NCBI GenBank assembly: GCA_019925095.2
Contig: CM034415.1
Coordinates: 11,452,833 to 11,516,832 of the forward strand
Length of the DNA: 64,000 nucleotides
Direction of reading: 5' to 3'
Source of the DNA: Dendrolimus kikuchii
Lineage: Eukaryota > Arthropoda > Insecta > Lepidoptera > Lasiocampidae
Below are positions 42,279 through 51,641 of the stretch, piece by piece. How positions within the stretch are numbered: position 1 is the stretch's first letter; each line of letters begins with the position of its first letter. Under the pieces are notes generated by a model. The model had not been told where the DNA came from, did no database searches, and saw only the letters and a program-made list of their open reading frames with translations. The translations under genes and the position numbers were made by a program.

Positions 42279-42558
42279 GTGGAAAGAATGCATGATGAAA
42301 GAATGACTAAACAGATATACAATGTAAAAGTGGATGGATGCAGAAGTTGTGGAAGGCCACGACACACCTTCCATGATCAAATTGATCGTGTACTAGCAGA
42401 AGGTGATGTCAGGAGCCTTAACAACAGACGAGCGTGCATGACAAGAGTTATGAATGTCAAAGAAGCAAGTGAGGTGTGTAAGAATAAGCCTGAATGGCGC
42501 TCTATTGTTTGTGCCTACCCCGCAAGGGAACTGGCGTGAAGTTATGTATGTATGTAAT
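42279..42558 (+). mobile_element. RTE-1 LINE 3' end inside Cdk9 intron 2
   Basis: It begins at GTGGAAAGAATGCATG, six bases after the exon 2 junction, and ends in GTTATGTATGTATG. It makes up most of the 439-bp intron. A target duplication is not clear. Confidence 0.88.
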
Positions 42559-42621
42559 TAATAACTCTTTCCTTTCGCTTCCTTCGCCGGATTGTTCAAT
42601 TACTCTCATTTCTGCACAATA

Positions 42622-42682
42622 AATAAACGCTTTCCATCAGGTGAGCCATCTGCCTGTCTGCTGAACTTCTGCAATAAAAAAA
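42622..42682 (+). repeat. Family A retroposon 3' tip
   Basis: AATAAACGCTTTCCATCAGG to CTGCAATAAAAAAAAC. The polyA ends about 30 bp before the acceptor of Cdk9 exon 3. Confidence 0.8.
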
Positions 42683-42711
42683 ACTTTGTATATCCATTGA
42701 ATTATTCACAG

Positions 42712-42849
42712 GGTCCAACGGAGCAGCAACAGTTGATTCTGATCTCCCAGCTGTGTGGGTCGTGCACCCCGGACGTGTGGCCCGGGGTGGAGCATCTGGA
42801 CCTATACAACAAAATGGAGTTGCCAAAAGGGCAGAAGAGGAAAGTTAAG
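42712..42849 (+). CDS. Cdk9: Cdk9 exon 3
   Basis: The acceptor TATTCACAG and donor GTTAAG|GTCAGC delimit 138 nt, phase 0 at both ends. Residues 258-303: GPTEQQQLILISQLCGSCTP then DVWPGVEHLDLY. TEQQQL..ISQLCGS and DVWPGV are well-conserved CDK9 positions. Confidence 0.97.
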
Positions 42850-42904
42850 GTCAGCTTATTTATAGTATTTGCTTAAGTTTTTGTGACTAGTACAGAATTA
42901 TATA

Positions 42905-43395
42905 TCTTTATATATATAATTCTTCTGTATGTGTGTTGACAGTGAACTCCTAAACGGCTGGACCGATTTGAATGAATTTTTTTGTGTGTGTTCAAGTGGT
43001 TTCGAGGATGGTTTAGATTCACAATTGGACCCGGTAGGTGGCGCTGCAATCGGGTTCTGAATTTTATTTCTTCAGGGCACAACAAAGTCTGCCGGGATAG
43101 CTGGTGTATATATATATATATATCTCCCAGCGCCATGTACCGGTTTCAATTGTGGATTTAAACCATCCAGGGACCCACGCAAACACACAAAAACAAAATC
43201 ACCAAAATCGGTGCAGGTGATTAGGAGGATTCTAGAACCCGATCTCAGCGCCACCTACCGGTTCCAACGGGATAAAAAGTATCCTGTCCGTCTCCTGGTT
43301 GTAAGCTACCTCCCCATCAATTTTCAGCCAAATCAGTACAGCCGTTCTTGAGTTATAAATAGTGTAACTAACACGTCTTTCTTTTATATATATAG
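42905..43395. mobile_element. Helitron-like pieces, plus then minus
   Basis: 42905-43106 (plus) has the GGTAGGTGGCGCTG segment and a CTGCCGGGATAGCTGG end. 43126-43275 (minus) holds the same segment in reverse, followed by another element's 5' part up to TTTATATATATAGA. They lie in Cdk9 intron 3. Confidence 0.55.
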
Positions 43396-43397
43396 AT

Positions 43398-43805
43398 TTT
43401 TTTTTAAATGAAACTTCTATATAGATGGGGGTATTAGGATTTTTTCTGTCACGAAAAAGCGTTACGGCCGCGTGGTGAGAAGAGGCATAATTTTAGAGTA
43501 GACTATGGATGTTTTTTTTCTGTTTCGGATCTAATTCAGTTTTTTTGTTTGATCAAATAAAATATGTTTAAATAAAAAATGCATTAATTAAAATAACGTA
43601 ACCAAATAAAAATTTGCAGTAAAACTGCGAAAAATCGAAATGTGTGCTGGAACACACAGTAGAAGTGAAACTTCAACGGACAAGTGGCAGAACGAATTGC
43701 AACAAAATTTCAACTTGAAGTTTTGCGGGTATATTGCTAATGTACTTGTCCATTTTGAAAACCTGCCCGTAAAGCTTAAGTTAAAATTAGATCCGGAACG
43801 AAAAA
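43398..43805. repeat. Repeat shared with 30035-30500
   Basis: The shared segments are AAATATGTTTAAATAAAAAATG, AACTGCGAAAAATCGAAATG and GTAGAAGTGAAACTTCAACG. It lacks the second palindromic arm. Confidence 0.65.
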
Positions 43806-44180
43806 AACATCCATAGCGGACGATCAGCGCTGGTTAACTTAACCAGCAACATGCTGAGCTAGGACCAATTTAGAGCTTAGGGGCGTCATGGTGCAGTTAC
43901 TCTGTACAAGATCCCATGACGCCCCGTAAAAGCGCTATAAATGGGGCGCAGGTTTAGGTTTAGTGGGTAGTTTGGCGGCCGTTTCTCGCGACAACTTCGT
44001 TTTAGAAGCGAGCGTGGAGGACCGGTCGCTGAGGGTCCCACACACCCTCGATGCAGGCCTTATGTCTGCATTTTGGCCCTTCCCCCGAAGGACCCGAGGA
44101 TGGTGTCCAAAGACATTCCCCCTGCGTTTATTTATGTTGTGTATTGTATTCTCATTTGTGCTGTAGTTCTAAATAAATGT
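43806..44180 (+). repeat. 3' UTR of an R1-type LINE
   Basis: GGGCGCAGGTTTAGGTTTAG, AGTGGGTAGTTTGGCGGCCG and GACATTCCCCCTGCGTTTA match the 3' UTR that follows the ORF at 60430-60870. No coding is present. The 67-codon frame at 43963 is within this UTR. Confidence 0.7.
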
Positions 44181-44304
44181 TTTTTCTTTCTGTCTTTTCT
44201 TCTCTTTTTCCATAGTATACTCTAAAATTATGCCTCTTCGATTTTTTCTAAAACTTTTTTAAACCAAGTAGATTGTTCCACCATCACTCGCCATAGTGAT
44301 AAAG

Positions 44305-44338
<34 letters not shown>

Positions 44339-44370
44339 TTTGAATTTGTATTTTCTGTAAATATTTCCAG

Positions 44371-44450
44371 GAGAGGCTGAAGCCCTACGTAAAGGACCCG
44401 TATGGCTGTGATTTGTTAGATAAGTTGTTGCAGTTGGATCCAGCAAAGAG
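44371..44450 (+). CDS. Cdk9: Cdk9 exon 4
   Basis: The acceptor ATTTCCAG and donor AAAGAG|GTATTC delimit 80 nt. It enters in phase 0 and leaves with two bases. Residues 304-329 plus split Arg 330: ERLKPYVKDPYGCDLLDKLL then QLDPAK. Confidence 0.96.
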
Positions 44451-44494
44451 GTATTCAGTTTTTCTAGTACTGGAATAAGTTTAAGTGCCTTATA

Positions 44495-45075
44495 TCTTGA
44501 CGGCCTACCTCACTCCAACGCAGAGGGTCCGGGCTCGATTCCCGGCAAGGTAAATTTCGGAAAATATAGCCGACCCGGCAAACTCAGTACCGCCTTAGAA
44601 TGAATAAATGAAAATCGTTGATTTCTCAACGACGGGACGAACGTCAAACGTTTGATATTCAAAACCATAAAACTTAAAAAAAAAAACTTCACTTAAAATT
44701 AATTTGAATTCTGAACGACTTTTAAATTTAATTGATTTCTAAACGACGGGACGAATATCAAATGTTTGACAGGTAGGAATAGTTTCTAAGGGAAAGCGAC
44801 ATTGTTGTTTTTACTATATTCCAAGCATTTTTTTCATATTTACTCACCTATTAAACGTTCCCTGGAGTTCCACAAATAATTCAAAACCAAAATTAGCCAA
44901 ATCAGTCCAGCCGTTCTCGAGTTTGAGCAAGACTAACGAACAGCAATTGATTTTTATATATATATAGATTTACTATGGTCTGGGTGTCTGGGATCGGCCC
45001 CAGTTTTGTCTGTTGCATGTCACCCATAACACAAGCGTAACTTGCTTAATTTGGGGATATACAATATGTGTGCTT
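44495..45075 (+). repeat. SINE B split by a Helitron-like element
   Basis: The head (CCTACCTCACTCCAACGCAG, B box GGCTCGATTCC) ends near 44590. The body resumes at 44968 (TTACTATGGTCTGGGTGTCT) and runs to CAATATGTGTGC. Between them 44600-44967 is a minus-strand relative of 20553-20960. Confidence 0.7.
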
Positions 45076-45261
45076 GTATGTTGTTTTCTAGTTAATATTA
45101 TTATAGCTGTTAGCCAAGCCAAATAAAATTTAAAAAAACAGGTTAACATCACCTGATGGAAAGTGTCACTAATTCACTTTCAAGATTGGCAGTATATTTG
45201 TACACCGCACCTATGTCTAGCTACGTAGTGATTTTGAGCGGTGGAAATAATAAAACTGAGG

Positions 45262-45400
45262 GCAGCTGACAGGCTTCGGACCTGATGGAAAGTGTTACCG
45301 TCGCCTATGGACATTTGCAACACCAAGTGTTGATGTGTTGCGGGTCTTGATGAGACCAATGGAACCTGGCTACTGACACTTGGGGCCCAATTCTGCAATT
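45262..45400 (-). repeat. Family A retroposon fragment, diverged
   Basis: GCAGCTGACAGGCTTCGGAC, GATGGAAAGTGTTACCGTCG and GCAACACCAAGTG mark the 3' third of the element. A short extra piece (45140-45170) also carries TCACCTGATGGAAAGTG. Confidence 0.65.
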
Positions 45401-45469
45401 ACTGTCTTGTCAAAATCATAGATATTCTGTTAATTGCAATGACGTGCCTCGAGGCATGTCACTCGTCTC

Positions 45470-46085
45470 TATTAATATTATAAATGCGAAAGTAACTCTG
45501 TCTGTCTGTATCGTTTTCACGGAAAAACGACTGGACCGATTTGGCTGAAACGCAGTATATTTTAAATGCCGAGGATGAACATAGGATACTTTTTATCCCT
45601 AAAAATGGGATAGTTTCTGTGATAAAAAAATATTTGTCTCTCTGTTTGTTATCCTTTAATGGAAAGAGCTTTAGACCGATTTGGCTGAAACTCGGTACAT
45701 ATGTAATTTTAATACCGAGAGTGGCCATGGGATACTTTTCATCCTGGATAATGGGATAGATTTATGTAAAGGTTATCCCAGAAACGAGAATAGGTTTTGT
45801 GATTTTGTCCACTGGGTCCACTTGGTCCACTGGATCCATTTGGTCCACTGGGTCCACTTGGTCCACTGGGTCCATTTGGTCCACTGGGTGCACTTGGTCT
45901 TGGTTTTGTCATTTATGTAGTTTACAGACAGACGGGGGATGGTATAGTTTGCGATATGTAATGAAGTGAATCTTTCGGGGGCAAATATATAGAAATTTAA
46001 TACAATGCAGTCTATACCACCTGCTCTTTAAACAAGAGATGGGTACTAGAGGTGGGCCCGCAGCATATCCGTGGGTTAAACTCTA
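45470..46085 (+). mobile_element. Helitron-like element with embedded minisatellite
   Basis: Co-linear with 25543-26640. At 45808-45903 a 9/27-bp repeat (TCCACTGGGTCCACTTGG) is found that the other copy does not show. The 79-codon frame across it (HWVHLV repeats) is not a gene. Confidence 0.6.
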
Positions 46086-46094
46086 GATTTAGTA

Positions 46095-46405
46095 TTCTAT
46101 CCATGCAGAAACGGAGAAAGAATACAATTTCCTGCGTTGGGGCAGCCTATCATAAGAGGCGACAAAACAACCCACAGCCAGGTGGTAGGGTATTTACCTG
46201 TCTGGATGGCTACCACCCCTGGTTTAGTATATACCGCCATAACAACTTGAGTTATGTTCTGGCATCAGTGGCCAGGTTCCAGTCTCCCTTAAGAGAGCAG
46301 CAGCGTATTTGTAGGACCTTTGATGTTGCAAATGTCTATAGGCGATGGTGACCGCTTTCCATCAGGTGGGCCGTCTGCCTGTCCGCTGAACTCGTGCAAT
46401 AAATA
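46095..46405 (+). repeat. Family A retroposon, diverged tail
   Basis: From TATCCATGCAGAAACGGAG to CTCGTGCAATAAATATAAG. It is in Cdk9 intron 4, ~185 bp before exon 5. Confidence 0.88.
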
Positions 46406-46591
46406 TAAGTAAAAATTGCTAATTGGTCTACGAGGCATATCTTGCCATAAAGTCCACAATGACCGAACCAGCATATTACCCAAGGGCTATAGCATCCTAC
46501 AACCTGGCTGTGGGTTGTTTCATCGTCTCTTAGAACCAACTACCCAGCACCAGGAATATAACCTCGTTACCTCATGGAAACCCTTGACCAG

Positions 46592-46808
46592 GTACGACGC
46601 GGATACAGCGTTGAACCACGACTTCTTCTGGACGGACCCCATGCCATGTGATTTAGCGAACATGCTGGCTCAGCACACCCAGAGCATGTTCGAGTATCTA
46701 GCACCGCCGAGGAGGCCGGGCCACCTCAGGCATCACCACCATGCCGGGGCTCAGCCGAAGCCCAGCGGAGCCCTGCAGGACTCCACTTACCAAGACAGAG
46801 TCTTCTAG
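46592..46808 (+). CDS. Cdk9: Cdk9 exon 5 with stop codon
   Basis: The acceptor TTGACCAG is followed by one base that completes Arg 330, then YDADTALNHDFFWTDPMPCD ... to RVF and TAG at 46806-46808. DxDTALNHDFFWTDPMP is a strongly conserved CDK9 block. After it, the tail has the His-rich HLRHHHHAG (His-rich tracts also occur in cyclin T) and ends within ~70 residues, like other insect Cdk9. A longer upstream reading (from 46416) is not supported because it lies on the intron side of the acceptor. Confidence 0.97.
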
Positions 46809-46865
46809 GGTGCGAAGAAGTAGATTCTACATCTATGTCTGTCTGAGGAATAACAAATTGTGCTA

Positions 46866-46871
46866 AATAAA
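46866..46871 (+). terminator. Cdk9 polyadenylation signal
   Basis: AATAAA 57 bp after the stop codon, followed by a GTGTTAATGT stretch that could act as the downstream element. It implies a very short 3' UTR. Confidence 0.7.
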
Positions 46872-46941
46872 GTGTTAATGTAGAAATTTTAATTTTGGCT
46901 GTTGATAAAATGTATGTATGTATATATTCTTTAAAGATCTA

Positions 46942-47171
46942 TCTTGTACTAATATATAAAGCTGAAGAGTTTGTTTATTTGAACGCGCTAATCTCAGGAA
47001 CTACTGGTCTGATTTGAAAAATTGTTTCAGTGTTAGGTAGCCCATTTATCGAGGAAGGCTATAGGATATATACCATCACGCTAAGACCAATGGGAGCGGA
47101 GCACCAATGTTTCAAAATCGGGGGGGTTTTATTAACTATTCCACGCGGACGAAGTCACGGGCATAAGCTAG
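46942..47171 (+). mobile_element. Short Helitron with complete ends
   Basis: A|TCTTGTACTAATATATAAAG at the left, GGACGAAGTCACGGGCATAAGCTAG|T at the right. An internally deleted relative (230 bp) of 22679-23416, just after the Cdk9 3' end. Confidence 0.75.
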
Positions 47172-47184
47172 TATTTTATATTTT

Positions 47185-47390
47185 GTTAAGTTTTCGCGAC
47201 TAGTATACATAATAAAACTATGTATTAACGGTTTTAAGCGCGATAATTTAGTTGATTTTTATTATTCCGACGTTTCGGCCACTTTTCAGTAGCCGTGATC
47301 ATGGAAGACAAAGATGTCAAGTGTCAATGAGTATTGTTAGTGCTAAATGAAAGTTTAACAATACTCAACGTAGTTTTATTATAGACCTTC
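47185..47390 (-). repeat. Penelope-like terminal repeat
   Basis: On the minus strand it contains the GGCYACTGAAAAGTGGCC hairpin followed by GAAACGTCGG. It is preceded by a TTTTCGCGACTAGTATAC end at 47193 and ends again in AACGTAGTTTTATTATAG on plus at 47388. Confidence 0.5.
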
Positions 47391-47652
47391 TGGTCTGGGT
47401 TTAACAATTAAGAACTATCTACAAGACTGGTTCAAAAGGTCATGTAGCCAGAGCTAGATGGCATTCTCGTAATAATCATTTCAATATGTATAATATTTTT
47501 TTTGTAATAAAACAATCTTAATTGGACTTACTTATGCAAAACAGAACCAATCCACAAACATGCCAAAATTGGGTTAAGGATGCAGAAGACTTTCAAAATG
47601 CACCTCCTATCGACTCAATAATAATCATAACGAGCTGAGGACAAAATATACG

Positions 47653-47702
47653 TACATACATACATACATAACTTCACGCTAGTTCCCTTGCGGGGTAGGC
47701 AA
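47653..47702 (-). mobile_element. RTE-1 LINE extreme 3' tip
   Basis: Only (CATA)n plus AACTTCACGCTAGTTCCCTTGCGGGGTAGGC, ~50 bp, remain. Confidence 0.8.
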
Positions 47703-47848
47703 AAGGACTAAATATAATATATAAAAAACTTGAGAGGTGTCAAGGGACACCCGGATGGAACGAAGTTCCTTTCGATTAATTAGTGAAGGAATTGTAATAT
47801 TTTTTTTTTTAAGTTATAATAATATTTTTTTTATTATTAACAAATATA

Positions 47849-48007
47849 CATACATACATACATACATACATACATACATACATAACTTCACGCCAGTTCC
47901 CTTGCGGGGTAGGCACGAACAACAGAGTGCCATTTAGGCTTATTCTTACACACCTCACTTGCCTCTTTGACATTCATAACTCTTGTCATGCACACTCGTC
48001 TGTTCTA
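47849..48007 (-). mobile_element. RTE-1 LINE 3' tip with 11-bp target duplication
   Basis: The target duplication TAACAAATATA lies at 47838-47848 and 48008-48018. A long (CATA)n tail of ~9 units. Confidence 0.92.
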
Positions 48008-48056
48008 TAACAAATATAATGTTATATAAACTTATTATTAACAAATATAACAAATT

Positions 48057-48110
48057 AAGTTGTCTCTCTCTCTCTCTATAAGAGAGAGAGAGACAGACAG
48101 ACAGACAGAG
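48057..48110. repeat. Palindromic (TC)n/(GA)n microsatellite
   Basis: TCTCTCTCTCTCTCTATA is followed by AGAGAGAGAGAG and (GACA)n. Confidence 0.9.
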
Positions 48111-48273
48111 AAACATGCGACGCCGCACAGCTTACAATAGCTTACTATAGCAAAAAGTGCCGTGACAACTTTTCGTAAGAATTTTTTCCGTCTAACCCCC
48201 TTTCACAACGCGCGATAAGGAACTTCGTTCCAATATTCTAAATGTTTTTTCCAAATTATAGACATATTTTTTT

Positions 48274-48366
48274 ACATACATACGTAACTTCACGCCAGTT
48301 CCCTTGCGGGGTAGGCACGAACAACAGAGCGCCATTTAGGCTTATTCTTACACACCTCACTTGCTT
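48274..48366 (-). mobile_element. RTE-1 LINE 3' tip with 12-bp target duplication
   Basis: The target duplication ACATATTTTTTT lies at 48262-48273 and 48367-48378. The inserted piece is 93 bp. Confidence 0.9.
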
Positions 48367-48622
48367 ACATATTTTTTTGTACGCAAAATTTTAATAACAA
48401 CGGCTTTTTCTCAAAACTGTCAGTATGTGGGCTGGTTCCATTTTGCATAAGTAGGTCCAATTGTAAAATGTTTCATAAGTGACTCTCTAATTGCTTTTTT
48501 ATTGTAAAACGTTCTAAAATTTGTTATTTTTATTTCTATTAGTTACAATACAAGAGTTTATTATTTAAACAGAAGTATTGTCCTTGAAATACTCTATAAT
48601 CTAACAATCACCATTAAATCTA

Positions 48623-49174
48623 TCTTCTAATATATAAAATTCTCGTGTCACAGTTTTCGTTGCCATACTCCTCCGAAACGGCTTGACCGATTTTGATGAA
48701 ATTTTTTGTGCTTATCCGGTATCTATGAGAATCGGCCAACATCTATTTTTCATCCCCCTAAATGTTCAGGGTAGTCCACCCCTAAAATTTTTAATTTCTA
48801 TTTTTTTATGATACAACATACAAAAATACATACAACCCTAAATTTTCACCCCTCTACGATCAACCCCTATTTTTTATTTGTTAATTATAAACTTTAAAAT
48901 CTTTTGGCAAGATTTTTAATCTTATTTTGTCATGACCTAGAATAAAAAAAATATATTACTCTTTTAGATTCACAATTAGAACCGGTAGGTGGCGCTGAGA
49001 TCGGATTCTGGAATCCTCCTAATCACCTGGAGCGATTTTGGTGATTTTGTTTTTGTGTGTTTGAGTGGGTAGCCGGTTGGTTTAGATTCGCAATTAGAAC
49101 CGGTAGGTGGCTCTGGGATCGGGTTCTAGAATTTTATTTTTTAAAGGCAGGACAACGTCTGCCGGGGCCGCTAG
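48623..49174 (+). mobile_element. Helitron, complete ends (A|TC...CTAG|T)
   Basis: The close relative of 19868-20545: TATAAAATTCTCGTGTCAC near the left, CTGCCGGGGCCGCTAG at the right. Non-autonomous. Confidence 0.75.
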
Positions 49175-49299
49175 TAATATTATAAAATTCTAAACATGCC
49201 GTGTCTGTACATTGAAGCTATTAAAAAAAAACAACTGGAATAGAGTATACATATAAAGGATTGGAGAACACAATGAAATTTTTTTTAGATTTCTTGTCT

Positions 49300-49720
49300 G
49301 TTCGGAATTCATGTAAAAACTAATGGACCGATTTCGATGCGGTTTTCGCTGATCGACATAATTTTTAAACTTAAATTCTGCGCTACTTTTTATCGTGGGA
49401 ATACCGCGAGAATTTCTCTGGGAATTATTTAAAATGGCCGAATTAAAAAAAATCCAATGTGATTTTTTACTGATCGATAGCAAATTTACATACATACATA
49501 CAACTAGATCACTAATTCGCACCCCAACATCCATGAATTTTATTCTCTGGAGACAATCGTCCAGGTACAGGATGAACAGCAAAGCCGACAGCACGCAGCC
49601 CTGCCTGACGCCAATATTGACAGCAAATTTAATGTAATAAAATGTGTGATACTTTTTATCCCGGGAACCCCGCGGGAATTTTCCCGGGAACGGTTTGTAA
49701 TTGTTCGGGTGCGTAAAAAT
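49300..49720 (+). mobile_element. Helitron-like fragment interrupted by an RTE-1 piece
   Basis: TTAAATTCTGCGCTACTTTT ... ATCCCGGGAACCCCGCGGGA corresponds to 21225-21470. The interruption is 49489-49621. Confidence 0.6.
49489..49621 (-). mobile_element. RTE-1 internal RT fragment joined to a (TATG)n tail
   Basis: On the minus strand it reads GVRQGCVLSALLFILYLDDC then LQRIKFMDVGVRISDLV, the RT block just upstream of the catalytic Asp pair. It then runs straight into GTATGTATGTATG. A perfect 10-bp duplication AGCAAATTTA flanks it (49479-49488, 49622-49631), and 21362-21394 shows the equivalent empty site. The 134-codon frame read from here to 49190 is mostly flanking DNA. Confidence 0.9.
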
Positions 49721-49782
49721 TAACTGATTCCGACACAGTTTTCACCAAAACGACACTTTACATACTTATCCTAATATATATA

Positions 49783-50115
49783 TACATAACTTCACGCCAG
49801 TTCCCTTGCGGGGTAGGCACGAGCAAGAGAGCGCCATTCAGGCTTATTCTTACACACCTCACTTGCTTCTTTGACATTCATAGCTCTCGTCATGCACGCT
49901 CGTCTGTTCTTAAGGCTCCTGACATCACCTTCTGCTAGTACACGATCAATTTGATCATGGAAGGTGTGTCGTGGCCTTCCACGACTTCTGCATCCATCCA
50001 CTTTTGCATTGTATATCTATTTAGTCATTCTTTCCACATGCCCGAAACTCTCTTTCAGACCAACTCTCCGCAGATTTTGCGCAGTGCTCGCATCTCGACC
50101 GCGTTTACTCTACTT
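49783..50115 (-). mobile_element. RTE-1 LINE 3' end with internal deletion
   Basis: C-terminal coding (DGCRSRGRPRH ... YPARELA) is preceded by a deletion that joins the CGE/LKESF region to GHVE. The tail is degenerate (TATATATATACATA). Confidence 0.85.
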
Positions 50116-50224
50116 TCATGCTAACCAAAACTATAAGAAAATTTGTATGCCTGTCAAAGGCGAAACATGTAACTTTTACCACTTAGTACAACATCTGCAA
50201 AAATGTCCTTGTTTCAAACAAATC

Positions 50225-50800
50225 AATTAATTTGATTTTAAATGCTGCGGTACTTTGTGTCCCGGGTATCCCACGGGAATTTCAATGGCGGGCATATCCT
50301 AGTACCAAATAAACAGCTAGTTAAAAAAGTCACATGTGAAACCTTTTATAGTAATTAATTTTGTTCAATTTTAAAGTTGGCAATATCTAATTTGTATCAA
50401 AATTGAACCGTTTATTTTTAGCATTAGATTTTAAGTTTTGTTCAACTAGAAAATAATTTTAAGTGTATATAATGAATGTAAAATTTTATATTAAACATTA
50501 TTGTATGACTTTGTTGAGTTTGTTTTTAACCTATATAAGTTACTAGCTGAACCTTGCCCACTTCGTTGGGCGCCATTAAAAAATATACATGTACCTACGC
50601 ACACACACATCAAGGTTTAATTAGGCTTTGTAGTGTCGCAGCGAGAAGTAGAGGTTAAATGATACTTCAAATGGCAAAAAGTAGTATTTATTTACTGTCC
50701 AGTGCTAATGTGAACTGAATTAATTTATTTTCGAAACGGTAACCTTAAGTACAACTATTAACTAATTGTATAGCTAGTACAATATATAGCATAGTGTGTG
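50225..50800. other. Helitron 3' tips in otherwise unassigned AT-rich DNA
   Basis: 50225-50303 (plus) ends GGCGGGCATATCCTAG|T. 50543-50575 (minus) reads CGAAGTGGGCAAGGTTCAGCTAG|T. No gene is seen in the rest. Confidence 0.45.
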
Positions 50801-50878
50801 AGCGGGACGGATGATATGCGAGCGAGATAGAGCAACTATTAGTAGGTATGTGCGCTCCCGCGTTGCGTTAGCCAGTAG

Positions 50879-51519
50879 TAGGGATGCAACATCGCTCATA
50901 AAAAACATCGATGTTAGGATATCGGTGTTTTCAAAAGTGAAATATCGATGTTTTTTATCACCATTCACATAAGCTTTTGACGCTTGTTTCTGCGATGCAA
51001 ATGAAACATCATCGTTTTTTTTTTAACATCAACGTATCGCCTAAACCACCTTAGTACACCGTTCTTAATTCTTGCTTTCACTAACATCGTCCTTTTATGC
51101 CGCTGTTACTCCATATTTCAAAGAAATACCACACCCATTTCTCAATGCTCTCATCCTACTAAATACTATTCTATTTATACGTCTTTTCCCTTACCCACAT
51201 TCAGCACCGTACTTACTATTCAACAGCGTGGGCACACATACATCCCTATCACCATTTAAAATAAATGTACATCTAAGAAAAATTATTATTTTTAATAGAA
51301 ATGAAAGAAATAGATATAATAATCGACTTTTATATTATAAATTATTACTGGCAATAAAAAAATTTGAAAAATAGAGCACAAGCCGGCGCGTTACGTCTAT
51401 GTACGATGAAACATCGTTCATAAATATCGTTCTTGACCAACGATGTTTTGGTTTCAACATCGATTTTTATGAACGATACATCGATGTTTGGAAACATCGA
51501 TGTTTTGTTTGCATCCCTA
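50879..51519. mobile_element. hAT-like MITE with 8-bp target duplication
   Basis: The ends TAGGGATGCAA / TTGCATCCCTA are flanked by GCCAGTAG on both sides (50871-50878, 51520-51527). The subterminal regions are rich in ATCGATGTT repeats in both orientations. A 100-codon plus frame (51072-51374) has no recognised domain. An 8-bp duplication with TAGGGRTG-type ends is typical of hAT. Confidence 0.88.
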
Positions 51520-51609
51520 GCCAGTAGTTCGTTGTCCGCTGCGATGACTAGACGTATGCAGCTCCCGGACTCTCTTTGTTTCACTTGTTCGTCCTAAAAA
51601 TCTGTATTT

Positions 51610-51615
51610 TTTATT
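51610..51615 (-). terminator. Polyadenylation signal of the zinc-finger gene
   Basis: AATAAA on the minus strand, 27 bp after the TAG stop at 51642-51644. Confidence 0.65.
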
Positions 51616-51641
51616 TCTTGTTTAATCTTGGTTTACAAAAA

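Noticed and set aside
42210..42539. 109-codon frame containing Cdk9 VDMWGAGCIMAEM
   Set aside because: Read-through of the exon 2 donor into an RTE-1 fragment. The kinase continues in exon 3 at 42712.
46416..46591. Upstream extension of Cdk9 exon 5
   Set aside because: The acceptor at 46590-46591 gives the conserved DADTALNHDFFW junction in phase; the upstream reading contains repeat sequence.
51072..51374. 100-codon frame inside the hAT-like MITE as transposase remnant
   Set aside because: No hAT dimerisation or RNase H-like motif is visible; composition is that of AT-rich non-coding DNA.
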